Positions 1 to 6,118 of a DNA stretch of 6,598 nt are shown here, in pieces. The notes beneath the pieces were generated by a model that was not told the DNA's origin, did not search any database, and saw only the letters and a program-made list of their open reading frames with translations. The translations under genes and the position numbers were made by a program. Source of the stretch: JAZDLC01 sp043802345 (GTDB lineage: Bacteria > Planctomycetota > B15-G4 > JADJEK01); contig JAZDLC010000127.1 of the NCBI GenBank assembly GCA_043802345.1, positions 1-6,598 on the forward strand, read 5' to 3'. Every line of letters starts with the position of its first letter. The first letter of the stretch is position 1.

Positions 1-165
1 GATCTCGACCTGCTGCCCATTCCCCCGCACCCCCCAACTCACACTCTTTCCACACTTCTCTCACGACATTCCCCAACATCCGGGAAACATGTCGATTGGA
101 AATCTGCCTCTCCTCGCGAATCGGACGAGTGATTCGCACCGCGCCGACCGCTACTCTCCTCTGCC
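1..165. other. 5' edge intergenic region, no gene recognised
   Basis: This stretch is richer in C and T than the rest of the window. One forward frame is open from base 1 to a TGA at 130-132, so the extreme C-terminus of an upstream gene cannot be excluded, but the translation resembles nothing I know and is proline/threonine/serine-rich. I see no convincing promoter, terminator hairpin or tRNA. The last 30 bases before the exonuclease ATG contain no purine-rich Shine-Dalgarno sequence. Confidence 0.4.
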
Positions 166-1017
166 ATGACCGACACCAGGACAAGACTCGGCGAGATCAT
201 CTTCGTCGCCTTCGACACCGAGACGACCGGCACCGGGCCGGGGACGCGGCTGATCGAGATCGCGGGCTCGAAGTTTCGCGGCGACGAGTTCATCGATCGT
301 TTCGACATGCTGATCGATCCCGGCATGCCGATACCGAAGGAGTCGATGCGCATTCATCGCATCACGGACGAGATGGTCCGGGGACAGCCGGATGCAACGG
401 CCGCCCTGAAGCGCTTCTTCGAATTCGTCGAAGGGTGTGTGTTGGTGGCGCACAACGCGAGCTTCGACGCGGCCATGATCGGGCTGGAACTCACGCGCCG
501 GCGGGCGCCGGCTCCGAACAACCCGATCCTCGATTCGTTACGGGGCGCGAGGCGCATGTTTCCGGCGGGAGCCCATTCACTCGACGCGCTGATCGACCTG
601 CTGGGTCTTGCGCGGCAAGACGAGCGGCATCGGGCCTTCGGGGATGCCGAGCTCGTCCGGCAGCTGGTGCGAAAGATGGTCGAGTCTCTGGGTGGCGATG
701 AGCATTCGTTCGGGGAGCTGACCGAGCAGACAGGGACTCCGCTCCTCCTGGAGGATTTCATCCTCGAGCCTCCGGAGCTGCCGTTCTCCCTGAAGCTGCT
801 GGATGCGGCCTGCCGGCAAGGGACCAAGGTGAATCTCCACCTGGATACCGGAGGCGCGAAGCCCCAACAGCGGATCGTCTCGCCCGAGGTCTACTATGAG
901 TGGTCCGGCGTGGGCATTCTCGAGGCGTATTGCGCGGAGGAGGGGTGCTCCAGGCACTTCCGCCTCGACCGGCTGGTCAAGGCGGAGCCGGGCGCTTCCA
1001 GCGGGTTCCTGTTCTGA
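166..1017 (+). CDS. DEDDh 3'-5' exonuclease (DnaQ/epsilon fold) with C-terminal WYL-like domain
   Basis: A 283-residue protein predicted to remove nucleotides from DNA 3' ends using two metal ions. Residues about 11-170 form the RNase T/DnaQ exonuclease domain: motif Exo I is FDTETTG with D17 and E19, HRITDEMV follows at 64-71, Exo II is HNASFD with D101, HSLDALIDLLGL lies at 137-148, and Exo III has H155 and D160 (H-x4-D). All five DEDDh residues are present, so it should be active. Residues about 208-274 look like a WYL domain: a helix ending in a QGTKVNLHL strand, RIVSPEVYY (236-244), GILEAY (250-255) and FRLDRL (265-270). The W and Y of the name-giving triad are replaced by G250 and I251, while L252 is kept. 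It is therefore not the short polymerase III epsilon subunit, which lacks this region. The ATG is the first start after an in-frame stop at 130-132 and has no Shine-Dalgarno. The next gene is convergent, with 6 bases between stops. Exonuclease assignment is firm; the WYL assignment is by pattern. Confidence 0.93.
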   Translation: MTDTRTRLGEIIFVAFDTETTGTGPGTRLIEIAGSKFRGDEFIDRFDMLIDPGMPIPKESMRIHRITDEMVRGQPDATAALKRFFEFVEGCVLVAHNASFDAAMIGLELTRRRAPAPNNPILDSLRGARRMFPAGAHSLDALIDLLGLARQDERHRAFGDAELVRQLVRKMVESLGGDEHSFGELTEQTGTPLLLEDFILEPPELPFSLKLLDAACRQGTKVNLHLDTGGAKPQQRIVSPEVYYEWSGVGILEAYCAEEGCSRHFRLDRLVKAEPGASSGFLF

Positions 1018-1023
1018 CGGCGC

Positions 1024-2490
1024 TCAATCCTGCTTCTTCTTCTCGCCGGGGCTCAGGTAACCCATCTTGATGAGCTCCTGCAGTTCCTCGTCCAGCAGAT
1101 CCATGGAGGCGCGACCGGCGCGGGCTCCCTGACCGATCCACTCCAGCAGCTGAGCTCGCATCAGGTTGCGGCGTTCTTCCTCGCCCGCGACCGGCCGAAG
1201 CTCCGCCGGATCCTGATCCACGCGGAAGAGATCGACCGTGGGCCGCGCCTCGGTCTTCAGCTTGTAGTGGATCAGCTTCCAGGCGCCCTGGCGCAGCCCG
1301 TACGCCTCGTACGGGAACTCCTCTCCCAGACGGAAGTAGCTGAACTCCGCGGTCGGGTCCTCGTCGCCCCTCTCCCGCACGGGAAGCGGCCGGCCGGCGG
1401 CGCCCCGGGGCAGGTCGATTCCCGCCCTCTCCAGCAGCGTGGCGAACAGGTCGGCCAGCCGAACCTGGCTCTTGATCCTGCTCCCCGCCGGGCCTCCGGG
1501 CTCGCGCAGGAGCAGCGGCACCCGCAACGCGGGCTCGTACACCTCGGTATGGCCGAGGAAGCGATGATCCAGGAACATCTCGCCATGATCGGAGACGACC
1601 ATCACGATCGTGTTTTCCTGAAGTCCGGAGTCCGCGAGGTAGTCGAGCAGTCTCTGGAAATGCTCATCGACGTAGTAGATGCCCGCGTCGTACAGTGCGA
1701 TCAGCTCGGCCAGGCCCTCCGTGGAGAAACGCGCGTCCCTCTCCCTGCGCTGTCCGGCGGCGAGCCTCAGGTTCAGCTCGGTCAGCAGCTCGGATCCGGT
1801 TCTGTCCGGCACTCCCTGCCAGTACCTCTCCCCGCGCTGCTGTTCGAGGAACCGGGACTGATACGGCTCCGGCTTGAAGTACGGCGCCTCCCCCTTCCCC
1901 GAGGAGGAGTGAACCGATTTCGTATGCAGGAAGAGGAAGAAGGGACCGTCCCCGCCGGACGCCTTCATCCATCCGATGCCCGCGTCCACGGTCGCCGCCA
2001 TGTCATGTTCGAGCCGTGCCCCCGGATGGGGTGAGTGATGGTAGGCGCCGAAGCCCCTGGCAAAACCCCGGCGCCCCCCCACGAATCCGCTATCCTCGGA
2101 GTCGACGAAGGCGACGGACTGATACCCCGCCTGCCGCAGCAGCTCCGCGACCACGGGCACGCCTTCCGGAATGGCGCTCAGCCGATCGACGATGCCGATC
2201 TCCAGCGGATCCCTCCCGGTCAGCATGGCCACGTGCGAGGGGAGGGTCCAGGGGGCCGGGGCGACCGCCCGCTCGTACAGCACCGCCGACGCCGCGAAGG
2301 CGTCCAGATTGGGCGAGGTCGCCCGCCCGTACCCGTAGCAGCCGAGGTGGTCCGCCCGCAACGTGTCGATGGAGATCAGGATCAGATTCGGACGCGTCTC
2401 CCTTTCCCTGCCACACCCGAGGCAACAGAGCGCGGGCAGCAGCAGCAGCAGGCAGAGGCGGATCGCCCAGCTCTCGGGAATGCGGGTCAC
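1024..2490 (-). CDS. Sulfatase/alkaline phosphatase superfamily lipoprotein, Thr-type active site
   Basis: Predicted exported lipoprotein hydrolase or transferase of the sulfatase family (PF00884 type), 488 residues from the GTG start chosen here. The N-terminus is a short charged region, a leucine-rich core and Cys26 after C-L-G, an imperfect lipobox. Family landmarks in order: ISIDTLRADHLGCYGY (D42 aligns with the first metal aspartate of sulfatases), PWTLPSH at 80-86, FLFLHTKSVH (H189, H194), VVSDHGE (D301, H302) and GHTEVYE (H314, the position of the conserved lysine). The C-terminal ELIKMGYLSPG resembles the L-GYL ending frequent in this subfamily. T82 occupies the place of the Cys/Ser that becomes formylglycine, and H86 replaces the arginine of C/S-x-P-x-R, so a formylglycine mechanism is not expected. 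An ATG at 2568 would add 26 residues before the signal peptide. I prefer 2490 because GGAG lies 9 bases upstream, the signal peptide becomes normal, and codons upstream are less G/C-biased. Substrate unknown. Confidence 0.9.
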   Translation of the reverse strand: MTRIPESWAIRLCLLLLLPALCCLGCGRERETRPNLILISIDTLRADHLGCYGYGRATSPNLDAFAASAVLYERAVAPAPWTLPSHVAMLTGRDPLEIGIVDRLSAIPEGVPVVAELLRQAGYQSVAFVDSEDSGFVGGRRGFARGFGAYHHSPHPGARLEHDMAATVDAGIGWMKASGGDGPFFLFLHTKSVHSSSGKGEAPYFKPEPYQSRFLEQQRGERYWQGVPDRTGSELLTELNLRLAAGQRRERDARFSTEGLAELIALYDAGIYYVDEHFQRLLDYLADSGLQENTIVMVVSDHGEMFLDHRFLGHTEVYEPALRVPLLLREPGGPAGSRIKSQVRLADLFATLLERAGIDLPRGAAGRPLPVRERGDEDPTAEFSYFRLGEEFPYEAYGLRQGAWKLIHYKLKTEARPTVDLFRVDQDPAELRPVAGEEERRNLMRAQLLEWIGQGARAGRASMDLLDEELQELIKMGYLSPGEKKKQD

Positions 2491-2499
2491 AGGAATGAT

Positions 2500-2503
2500 C
2501 TCC
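2500..2503 (-). promoter_or_regulatory. Shine-Dalgarno GGAG deciding the GTG start at 2490
   Basis: On the minus strand GGAG is followed by nine bases and then GTG (2490-2488). The farther ATG at 2568 has only a G-run at a poor distance. Using the GTG widens the divergent intergenic region between the two sulfatase-family genes from 36 to 114 bases, leaving more room for two promoters. Confidence 0.5.
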
Positions 2504-2604
2504 GGCGGAGGAACGTCCAGAAACACCGAATGTACAGCCTTGAGGCCCGCGTCAGAATAGCTTCCCATGGATGAGAAGAACCCCGTCAGACCCCGAAAGG
2601 CTTC

Positions 2605-4530
2605 ATGCCGCGCACCTCACTCTCCCTCCTGTTCCTGCTCCCGACCCTGTTGCTCGCGGGCTGCGCGCGCAAGCAGACCCGCCCGGTAATCCTGATCTCG
2701 CTTGACACGCTCCGTCAGGACCACCTGGGTTGCTACGGATACGCGCGCGAGACATCGCCGCATCTCGACCGCTTCTCCGAACAGGACGCGGTGCTGTTCG
2801 AGTGGGCATATTGCCAGGCTCCTTACACCCTACCGTCCCACATGAGCATGCTGACAGGCCTCTATCCGGAAACCCATGGGGTGATGATGCCGTACGCGTC
2901 GAGGCCCCCGGGCAAGACGGGAGGCCTGCCCGAGACCGGCAACACGGTGGTGGTGAGGGAGCGCCAGGGCCAGCAGGTGGCGGTGATGCCGACCGGGCAG
3001 CTCGAAACTTCAAGGCTGTCCCCCACTGTGACGACACTGGCCGAAGTCTTCCAGCAGAACGGATTCAACACCTCTGCCTTTACGGATGGGCTCCTCGTCG
3101 ACTCGAAGTACGGCTTTGATCAGGGGTTCGACATCTACCGGGACACCAGCAACCCGGAGCACGAGAAGAACGGTTTCCGCCGCTATGGCGAGGAACTTCA
3201 TCAGTGGATCCGGGACCGTGCGAACGAGGATTTCTTCCTGTTCATCCACACCTACGACGTCCACGGACCGTTCTCCTGCCCGGAGCCGTTCCGCTCGCGC
3301 TTCCGCGACACGGAACCCGCGGTCGCCCTTCCGGAAGTCTCCCTCGAGCAGTGCTCCTACCTGAACGTGCATGAGTACTTCAATCTCTCGCAATACTCGG
3401 ATGTTCAGGAGATGGTCGATCACTACGACGGCTGTATCGCCTTCGTCGACCAGGAGCTCGGCAAGCTGTTCGCGCTGCTGAAGGAGCTCGATCTCTACGA
3501 CGAGGCGCTGATCGTCATCACCTCGGACCATGGCGAGTCGTTCATGGAAAACGGGCTGATGATCGGCCACGCTCTCTGCCCCACCAACGAGGTCACACTG
3601 ATTCCCCTGCTGCTGAAGCTGCCCGGCTCGGCCCACGGGGGAACACGCATCGACAGCGTGGTGGAGAGCGTGGACATCATGCCCACCATGCTCGCGGCGG
3701 TCGGGCTGAAGCCTCCCCGGGAGGTCCAGGGCCAGAACTTGCTCTCCGGCCTGGAGCGAGGGCGGTTCGACAAGGAGCATGCTTTCGGCATTGTGCCGAA
3801 CACCGGCAGGAATCATTTCCTGGTCGAGGGCAAGACCAAGTTCATCGAGGCGGTGAACGACCCCGGACACTGGCTGATGAAACTGAACATGGTCCCGCTC
3901 AGTCCGCCGGGCGCGGACATGCCGGAGACCCCGTACCTCTACGTGACCAAGGAGGTCAAGTGCTACTACGACTTCGAGCAGGACCCGCTGGGTTTGCTCG
4001 AAATGTTCGACCGGGGAGATCGGGCCTTCGACCTGAGCCGCTCCCGGCACGAGAGAAACGCAACCCCCCTCGGCGACACGGAGCTGCTCGAGCGGCTGAA
4101 GGCGAGAGCCCTGGATCTCTCGGCCAGCGCCCTGAAGGCGGGAGAGAGCTTCCTCGTCGCCGGCACCTCCGAAGACGGACCCAGCGACAACGACCTCAAT
4201 CAGCTCGTGGCAATGGGGTATGTCGGCATGAGCCGCCCCAAGGAAGCGGACCCGGCCAATCCGCTGGCCTCGTCGCGGGAGCTTCGCCTCACTCCTCCCA
4301 AGATCGACCGGTCACTCCTGATCCAGGGAGACGCCTTCCTCTGGAAGCTCTCCCGGTCGCTCCGGGCCGGCTCAGAGCTGCCGGATGCAGACGAGCTGGA
4401 GGCGGGAGACCAGGAGGCGCGTGCCCTGTTCGACCAGTTCGAGCAGCTCCATCCCGAACTCGAGAGCTGGGTCGAGTGGCGGCGGCGCCACCTTCAAGAC
4501 CTCCTGGAGCGGGCCCGGTCCAGACAATAG
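2605..4530 (+). CDS. Second sulfatase-superfamily lipoprotein, Thr-type active site, with insertion and helical tail
   Basis: A 641-residue paralogue of the divergent neighbour, also a predicted lipoprotein: hydrophobic residues 6-17 then a textbook lipobox L-A-G-C with Cys20. Landmarks: ILISLDTLRQDHLGCYGY (D34), APYTLPSH (72-79) with T75 at the nucleophile position and H79 instead of arginine, FLFIHTYDVHGPF, ITSDHGE (D308, H309), GHALC (H322), and a C-terminal LNQLVAMGYVG near 534-544. Compared with the neighbour it has about 40 extra residues (roughly 100-138, rich in G, V and Q) just after the active-site helix, and about 97 extra C-terminal residues (545-641) rich in Glu, Arg and Leu that look helical. 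The ATG has GAAAGG four bases upstream, a weak Shine-Dalgarno at short distance. The fold and export are firm. The chemistry is not: Thr instead of Cys/Ser argues against formylglycine sulfatase activity and is compatible with a phosphotransferase or phosphodiesterase-type reaction. Transcription probably ends at the hairpin at 4695-4723. Confidence 0.92.
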   Translation: MPRTSLSLLFLLPTLLLAGCARKQTRPVILISLDTLRQDHLGCYGYARETSPHLDRFSEQDAVLFEWAYCQAPYTLPSHMSMLTGLYPETHGVMMPYASRPPGKTGGLPETGNTVVVRERQGQQVAVMPTGQLETSRLSPTVTTLAEVFQQNGFNTSAFTDGLLVDSKYGFDQGFDIYRDTSNPEHEKNGFRRYGEELHQWIRDRANEDFFLFIHTYDVHGPFSCPEPFRSRFRDTEPAVALPEVSLEQCSYLNVHEYFNLSQYSDVQEMVDHYDGCIAFVDQELGKLFALLKELDLYDEALIVITSDHGESFMENGLMIGHALCPTNEVTLIPLLLKLPGSAHGGTRIDSVVESVDIMPTMLAAVGLKPPREVQGQNLLSGLERGRFDKEHAFGIVPNTGRNHFLVEGKTKFIEAVNDPGHWLMKLNMVPLSPPGADMPETPYLYVTKEVKCYYDFEQDPLGLLEMFDRGDRAFDLSRSRHERNATPLGDTELLERLKARALDLSASALKAGESFLVAGTSEDGPSDNDLNQLVAMGYVGMSRPKEADPANPLASSRELRLTPPKIDRSLLIQGDAFLWKLSRSLRAGSELPDADELEAGDQEARALFDQFEQLHPELESWVEWRRRHLQDLLERARSRQ

Positions 4531-4635
4531 ACAGCCCGTGGCGTCCCGACGGCTCCCTACCGGCAGGGGAGAATCTGCACTTTCTTCGCGGAGCAAGGAA
4601 TTTTGCAGTCGCGAATCGCCTGCTTTTGCCCCTCT

Positions 4636-4646
4636 AGGAGGTGGAG
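4636..4646 (+). promoter_or_regulatory. Orphan Shine-Dalgarno-like AGGAGGTGGAG
   Basis: A near-perfect anti-16S complement in non-coding sequence. The only start codon at usable distance is TTG at 4654, opening an 11-codon frame that stops at 4687-4689, five bases before the terminator stem. It could be a chance G-rich run; part of it (GAGG) can pair with the preceding CCTC. No downstream gene on this strand would use it as a leader. Confidence 0.25.
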
Positions 4647-4694
4647 AACAACTTTGCATCCGTGCCAGCGATCCGGGATTAGACTCTAGGGAAT

Positions 4695-4723
4695 GGGTGG
4701 GGCCTCCGGGCCCCACCCCTTTT
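4695..4723 (+). terminator. Strong rho-independent terminator, rightward
   Basis: A perfect 10-base-pair GC-rich stem, GGGTGGGGCC at 4695-4704 against GGCCCCACCC at 4709-4718, closes a TCCG loop on a C-G pair, i.e. a member of the very stable UNCG tetraloop class. It is followed by C and TTTT (4720-4723). The T-run is on the plus strand only, so it should stop transcripts from the lipoprotein gene ending at 4530 before they run antisense into the small gene beyond. For leftward transcripts the stem is present without a U-tract. Confidence 0.85.
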
Positions 4724-4742
4724 ACTTGCACGAGCAGGCGGA

Positions 4743-5063
4743 TCAGGCGAAAAGGTCGTCGAACGGGTTCGTGGGACGCTCGTCCGGGTTCTCCCGGGCT
4801 TTTTTGCGGGCTTCCTCGAAGGCGTTCTCCAGTTTCTCCTTCTGGCTCTCCACCGAGCGGACCGCGTCGCTGAACGTCTCGTCCCCCTCGGATTCCCGCT
4901 TCTTGAGCCGGTCCATGGCCTCGTCGAACTGCTTCGGATCGACCTTCTTCTTCGACTTGCGGCTTTCCTTCTTCTTGCCGTGCCGCAGCACCTCGCCGGT
5001 CTCCAGGTCGATCACGATCCAGCCTTCACACTCGGGACAGATGATCTCGAACTCGCGCAGCAT
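4743..5063 (-). CDS. Small charged protein with one CPxC zinc-knuckle-like motif
   Basis: A 106-residue protein of unknown function. Residues 1-28 look like a small beta ribbon: FEIICPECEGWIVIDLETG with C9 and C12, then H28. The CPxC followed by a WIVIDLETGEVL strand-turn-strand resembles the first half of a zinc ribbon; the second cysteine pair is absent, so metal binding would need H28, dimerisation, or may not occur. Residues 30-95 are almost all Lys, Glu, Arg, Asp and Ser and should form a long helix or coiled coil, ending with an NPFDDLF tail. No signal peptide or membrane segment, so it should be cytoplasmic. The start at 5063 has GGAG nine bases upstream. In-frame ATGs at 5078 and 5147 would add 5 or 28 residues; the 5147 start has its own GAGG five bases away, but the added codons lose the G/C third-position bias. 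It is a real gene by codon use; any nucleic-acid-binding role is a guess. Confidence 0.75.
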   Translation of the reverse strand: MLREFEIICPECEGWIVIDLETGEVLRHGKKKESRKSKKKVDPKQFDEAMDRLKKRESEGDETFSDAVRSVESQKEKLENAFEEARKKARENPDERPTNPFDDLFA

Positions 5064-5186
5064 TTCGATGTTCTCCATTCCAGAGATCCGATGGTACAGC
5101 GCTACGGGTGGCAGTGACAAGACGGCTCTGGTAGGACGGGGTTCCATCTGAACCTCACTACATCCTGCGCCGTTGACATCCGTTTT

Positions 5187-5190
5187 GAGG
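5187..5190 (+). promoter_or_regulatory. Shine-Dalgarno GAGG favouring the ATG at 5201
   Basis: GAGG ends one base before the ATG at 5192, too close to work there, but ten bases before the in-frame ATG at 5201. This argues that translation starts three codons later than the longest reading frame allows. Confidence 0.4.
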
Positions 5191-5200
5191 CATGGACCCC

Positions 5201-6118
5201 ATGAACCCAGCTCGACGTCGGTTGACTGTCCGCACCTCCAAGGGCCGCCTGGTCTTCTGGGCGGCCTGCCTGGCCGTGATCTGCTACCTCGCCTATCAAC
5301 TCACTCAGGCTCCGGTTGCCAGCACCGGCCGTGTCGATTCGGCGCAGATTGAAGGGGCAGGTCCGACCGACGGCAGGCCGCTGCAAGGAGATGGGACCGC
5401 CCCGTCGGGGACGCCCGCGGTCCGCTTTGGAACTCTCGCGCGGACCGCCCATCTGGTGGCCCTCTCCGGCCTGGAGGGATCCCTCTACGCCTTGGCGGCA
5501 CGCGCCGACGGCGGGCTGGAGGCCCGGATCTTCGACCACGCAGCCAACCTGTACCAGGCCCTGCTCCACGAGGAGCTGGAGATGGCCACAGTGCCGATCC
5601 GCGACGCTCTGCGGCTGTTCCTGGAATTGGGGGAGCGGGCCCCCAGGATCGTCGCGGGGGCGGCCCGGGGCGACGAGATGTTCCTGGTGCGCAAGAGCGT
5701 GGAGGCGCTGAGTCTCGAGAACCTGCTGCCGGTGCGCGTCGGGCTGCTGGAGCCGCCGCGTCTCGACCTGCGCAGAGCTCTCCGTCTGGACGGCAAGGCG
5801 CCGCCCACCGTCATTCTGAAGGAAGCGGGTGAGATGGCCCACGCCCTGGCATCCAAGGAGATCGACCTGGCATTGCTGCCGGAGCCACTGGCGTCCATGA
5901 CGGCCGCCCTCTCCGGATCGCGGGTGGAGAAGCCGTCGGATGTTCCCGGAGGACGGTTGGCCGGGGGCGCGGTGCTGGTCGCCTCTCCGCGGCTGATCGC
6001 CGAACATCCAGAGCTGCTCGACCGGCTGTCCAGCAGCACATTCTTTCAGCGCTCGACGTTCAAAGAGATCCTGACCTTGCTCTCCAGCGGGCCCTCTCGA
6101 TCCTCGCGCGGGCCATGA
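5201..6118 (+). CDS. Membrane-anchored protein resembling an SsuA/NMT1-type solute-binding protein
   Basis: About 305 residues (308 if the ATG at 5192 is used). An Arg/Lys-rich N-terminus is followed by one hydrophobic segment (about 17-34, LVFWAACLAVICYLAY) with no cysteine lipobox or clear cleavage site, so it is probably a signal anchor. A Gly/Pro/Ala-rich linker (about 37-73) leads to an extracytoplasmic domain. That domain follows the order of type-2 binding proteins of the SsuA/ThiY/NMT1 group: VRFGTLA strand, a LYQALLHEELEMATVPI stretch where family members carry a '-eaL..geiDva.vp' motif, IVAGAA, a central LPVRVGLLEPP strand, then ALASKEIDLALLPEPLASM near 215-233, the most diagnostic match. 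Such proteins usually deliver small ligands to ABC importers; tethering by a transmembrane helix is less usual, and no ABC ATPase or recognised permease lies in view. It overlaps the next gene by ATGA, so the two are translationally coupled. Fold assignment is by pattern; ligand unknown. Confidence 0.78.
   Translation: MNPARRRLTVRTSKGRLVFWAACLAVICYLAYQLTQAPVASTGRVDSAQIEGAGPTDGRPLQGDGTAPSGTPAVRFGTLARTAHLVALSGLEGSLYALAARADGGLEARIFDHAANLYQALLHEELEMATVPIRDALRLFLELGERAPRIVAGAARGDEMFLVRKSVEALSLENLLPVRVGLLEPPRLDLRRALRLDGKAPPTVILKEAGEMAHALASKEIDLALLPEPLASMTAALSGSRVEKPSDVPGGRLAGGAVLVASPRLIAEHPELLDRLSSSTFFQRSTFKEILTLLSSGPSRSSRGP

Larger units (their letters stand above)
4531..4742. other. Intergenic region between convergent genes
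   Basis: The first 160 bases after the lipoprotein stop hold no credible gene. Visible elements are a small imperfect hairpin (CTCCCT against AGGGGAG around 4552-4570), an orphan Shine-Dalgarno-like AGGAGGTGGAG at 4636-4646, and the terminator at 4695-4723. The region could be a long 3' untranslated region or could hold a small RNA ending at the terminator. I see no convincing internal promoter. Confidence 0.4.

Noticed and set aside
114..123. Ten-base TCGCGAATCG shared with 4609-4618
   Set aside because: Both copies are intergenic, but the flanks do not align and a single 10-mer repeat in a high-GC window of this length is not convincing as a regulatory site.
1018..1023. Shared terminator between the convergent exonuclease and first lipoprotein genes
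   Set aside because: Only six bases separate the stops and no GC-rich hairpin with a T-run is visible on either strand nearby.
1267..2034. 255-codon open frame antisense to the first lipoprotein gene
   Set aside because: It is a shadow frame of a high-GC gene: no recognisable protein features and an Arg/Gln/Leu/Gly-biased composition typical of antisense translation.
3010..4050. 346-codon open frame antisense to the second lipoprotein gene
   Set aside because: It lies wholly inside a gene with clear family motifs, and its translation shows the His/Val/Gln/Glu bias of an antisense frame, with no recognisable domain.
5093..5120. Minus-strand TTGTCA / TGTACC pair as promoter of the small CPxC gene
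   Set aside because: The -35 is close to consensus, but the -10 matches in only three positions at 16-base spacing; such pairs arise often by chance.
5173..5178. Perfect -35-like TTGACA upstream of the binding-protein-like gene
   Set aside because: A -10 box at the normal spacing would fall at about 5196-5201, inside the start region, and the sequence there (ACCCCA) is nothing like TATAAT.
5102..6007. 301-codon open frame antisense to the binding-protein-like gene
   Set aside because: The forward frame has a transmembrane anchor, binding-protein motifs and operon coupling; the reverse frame has none of these.
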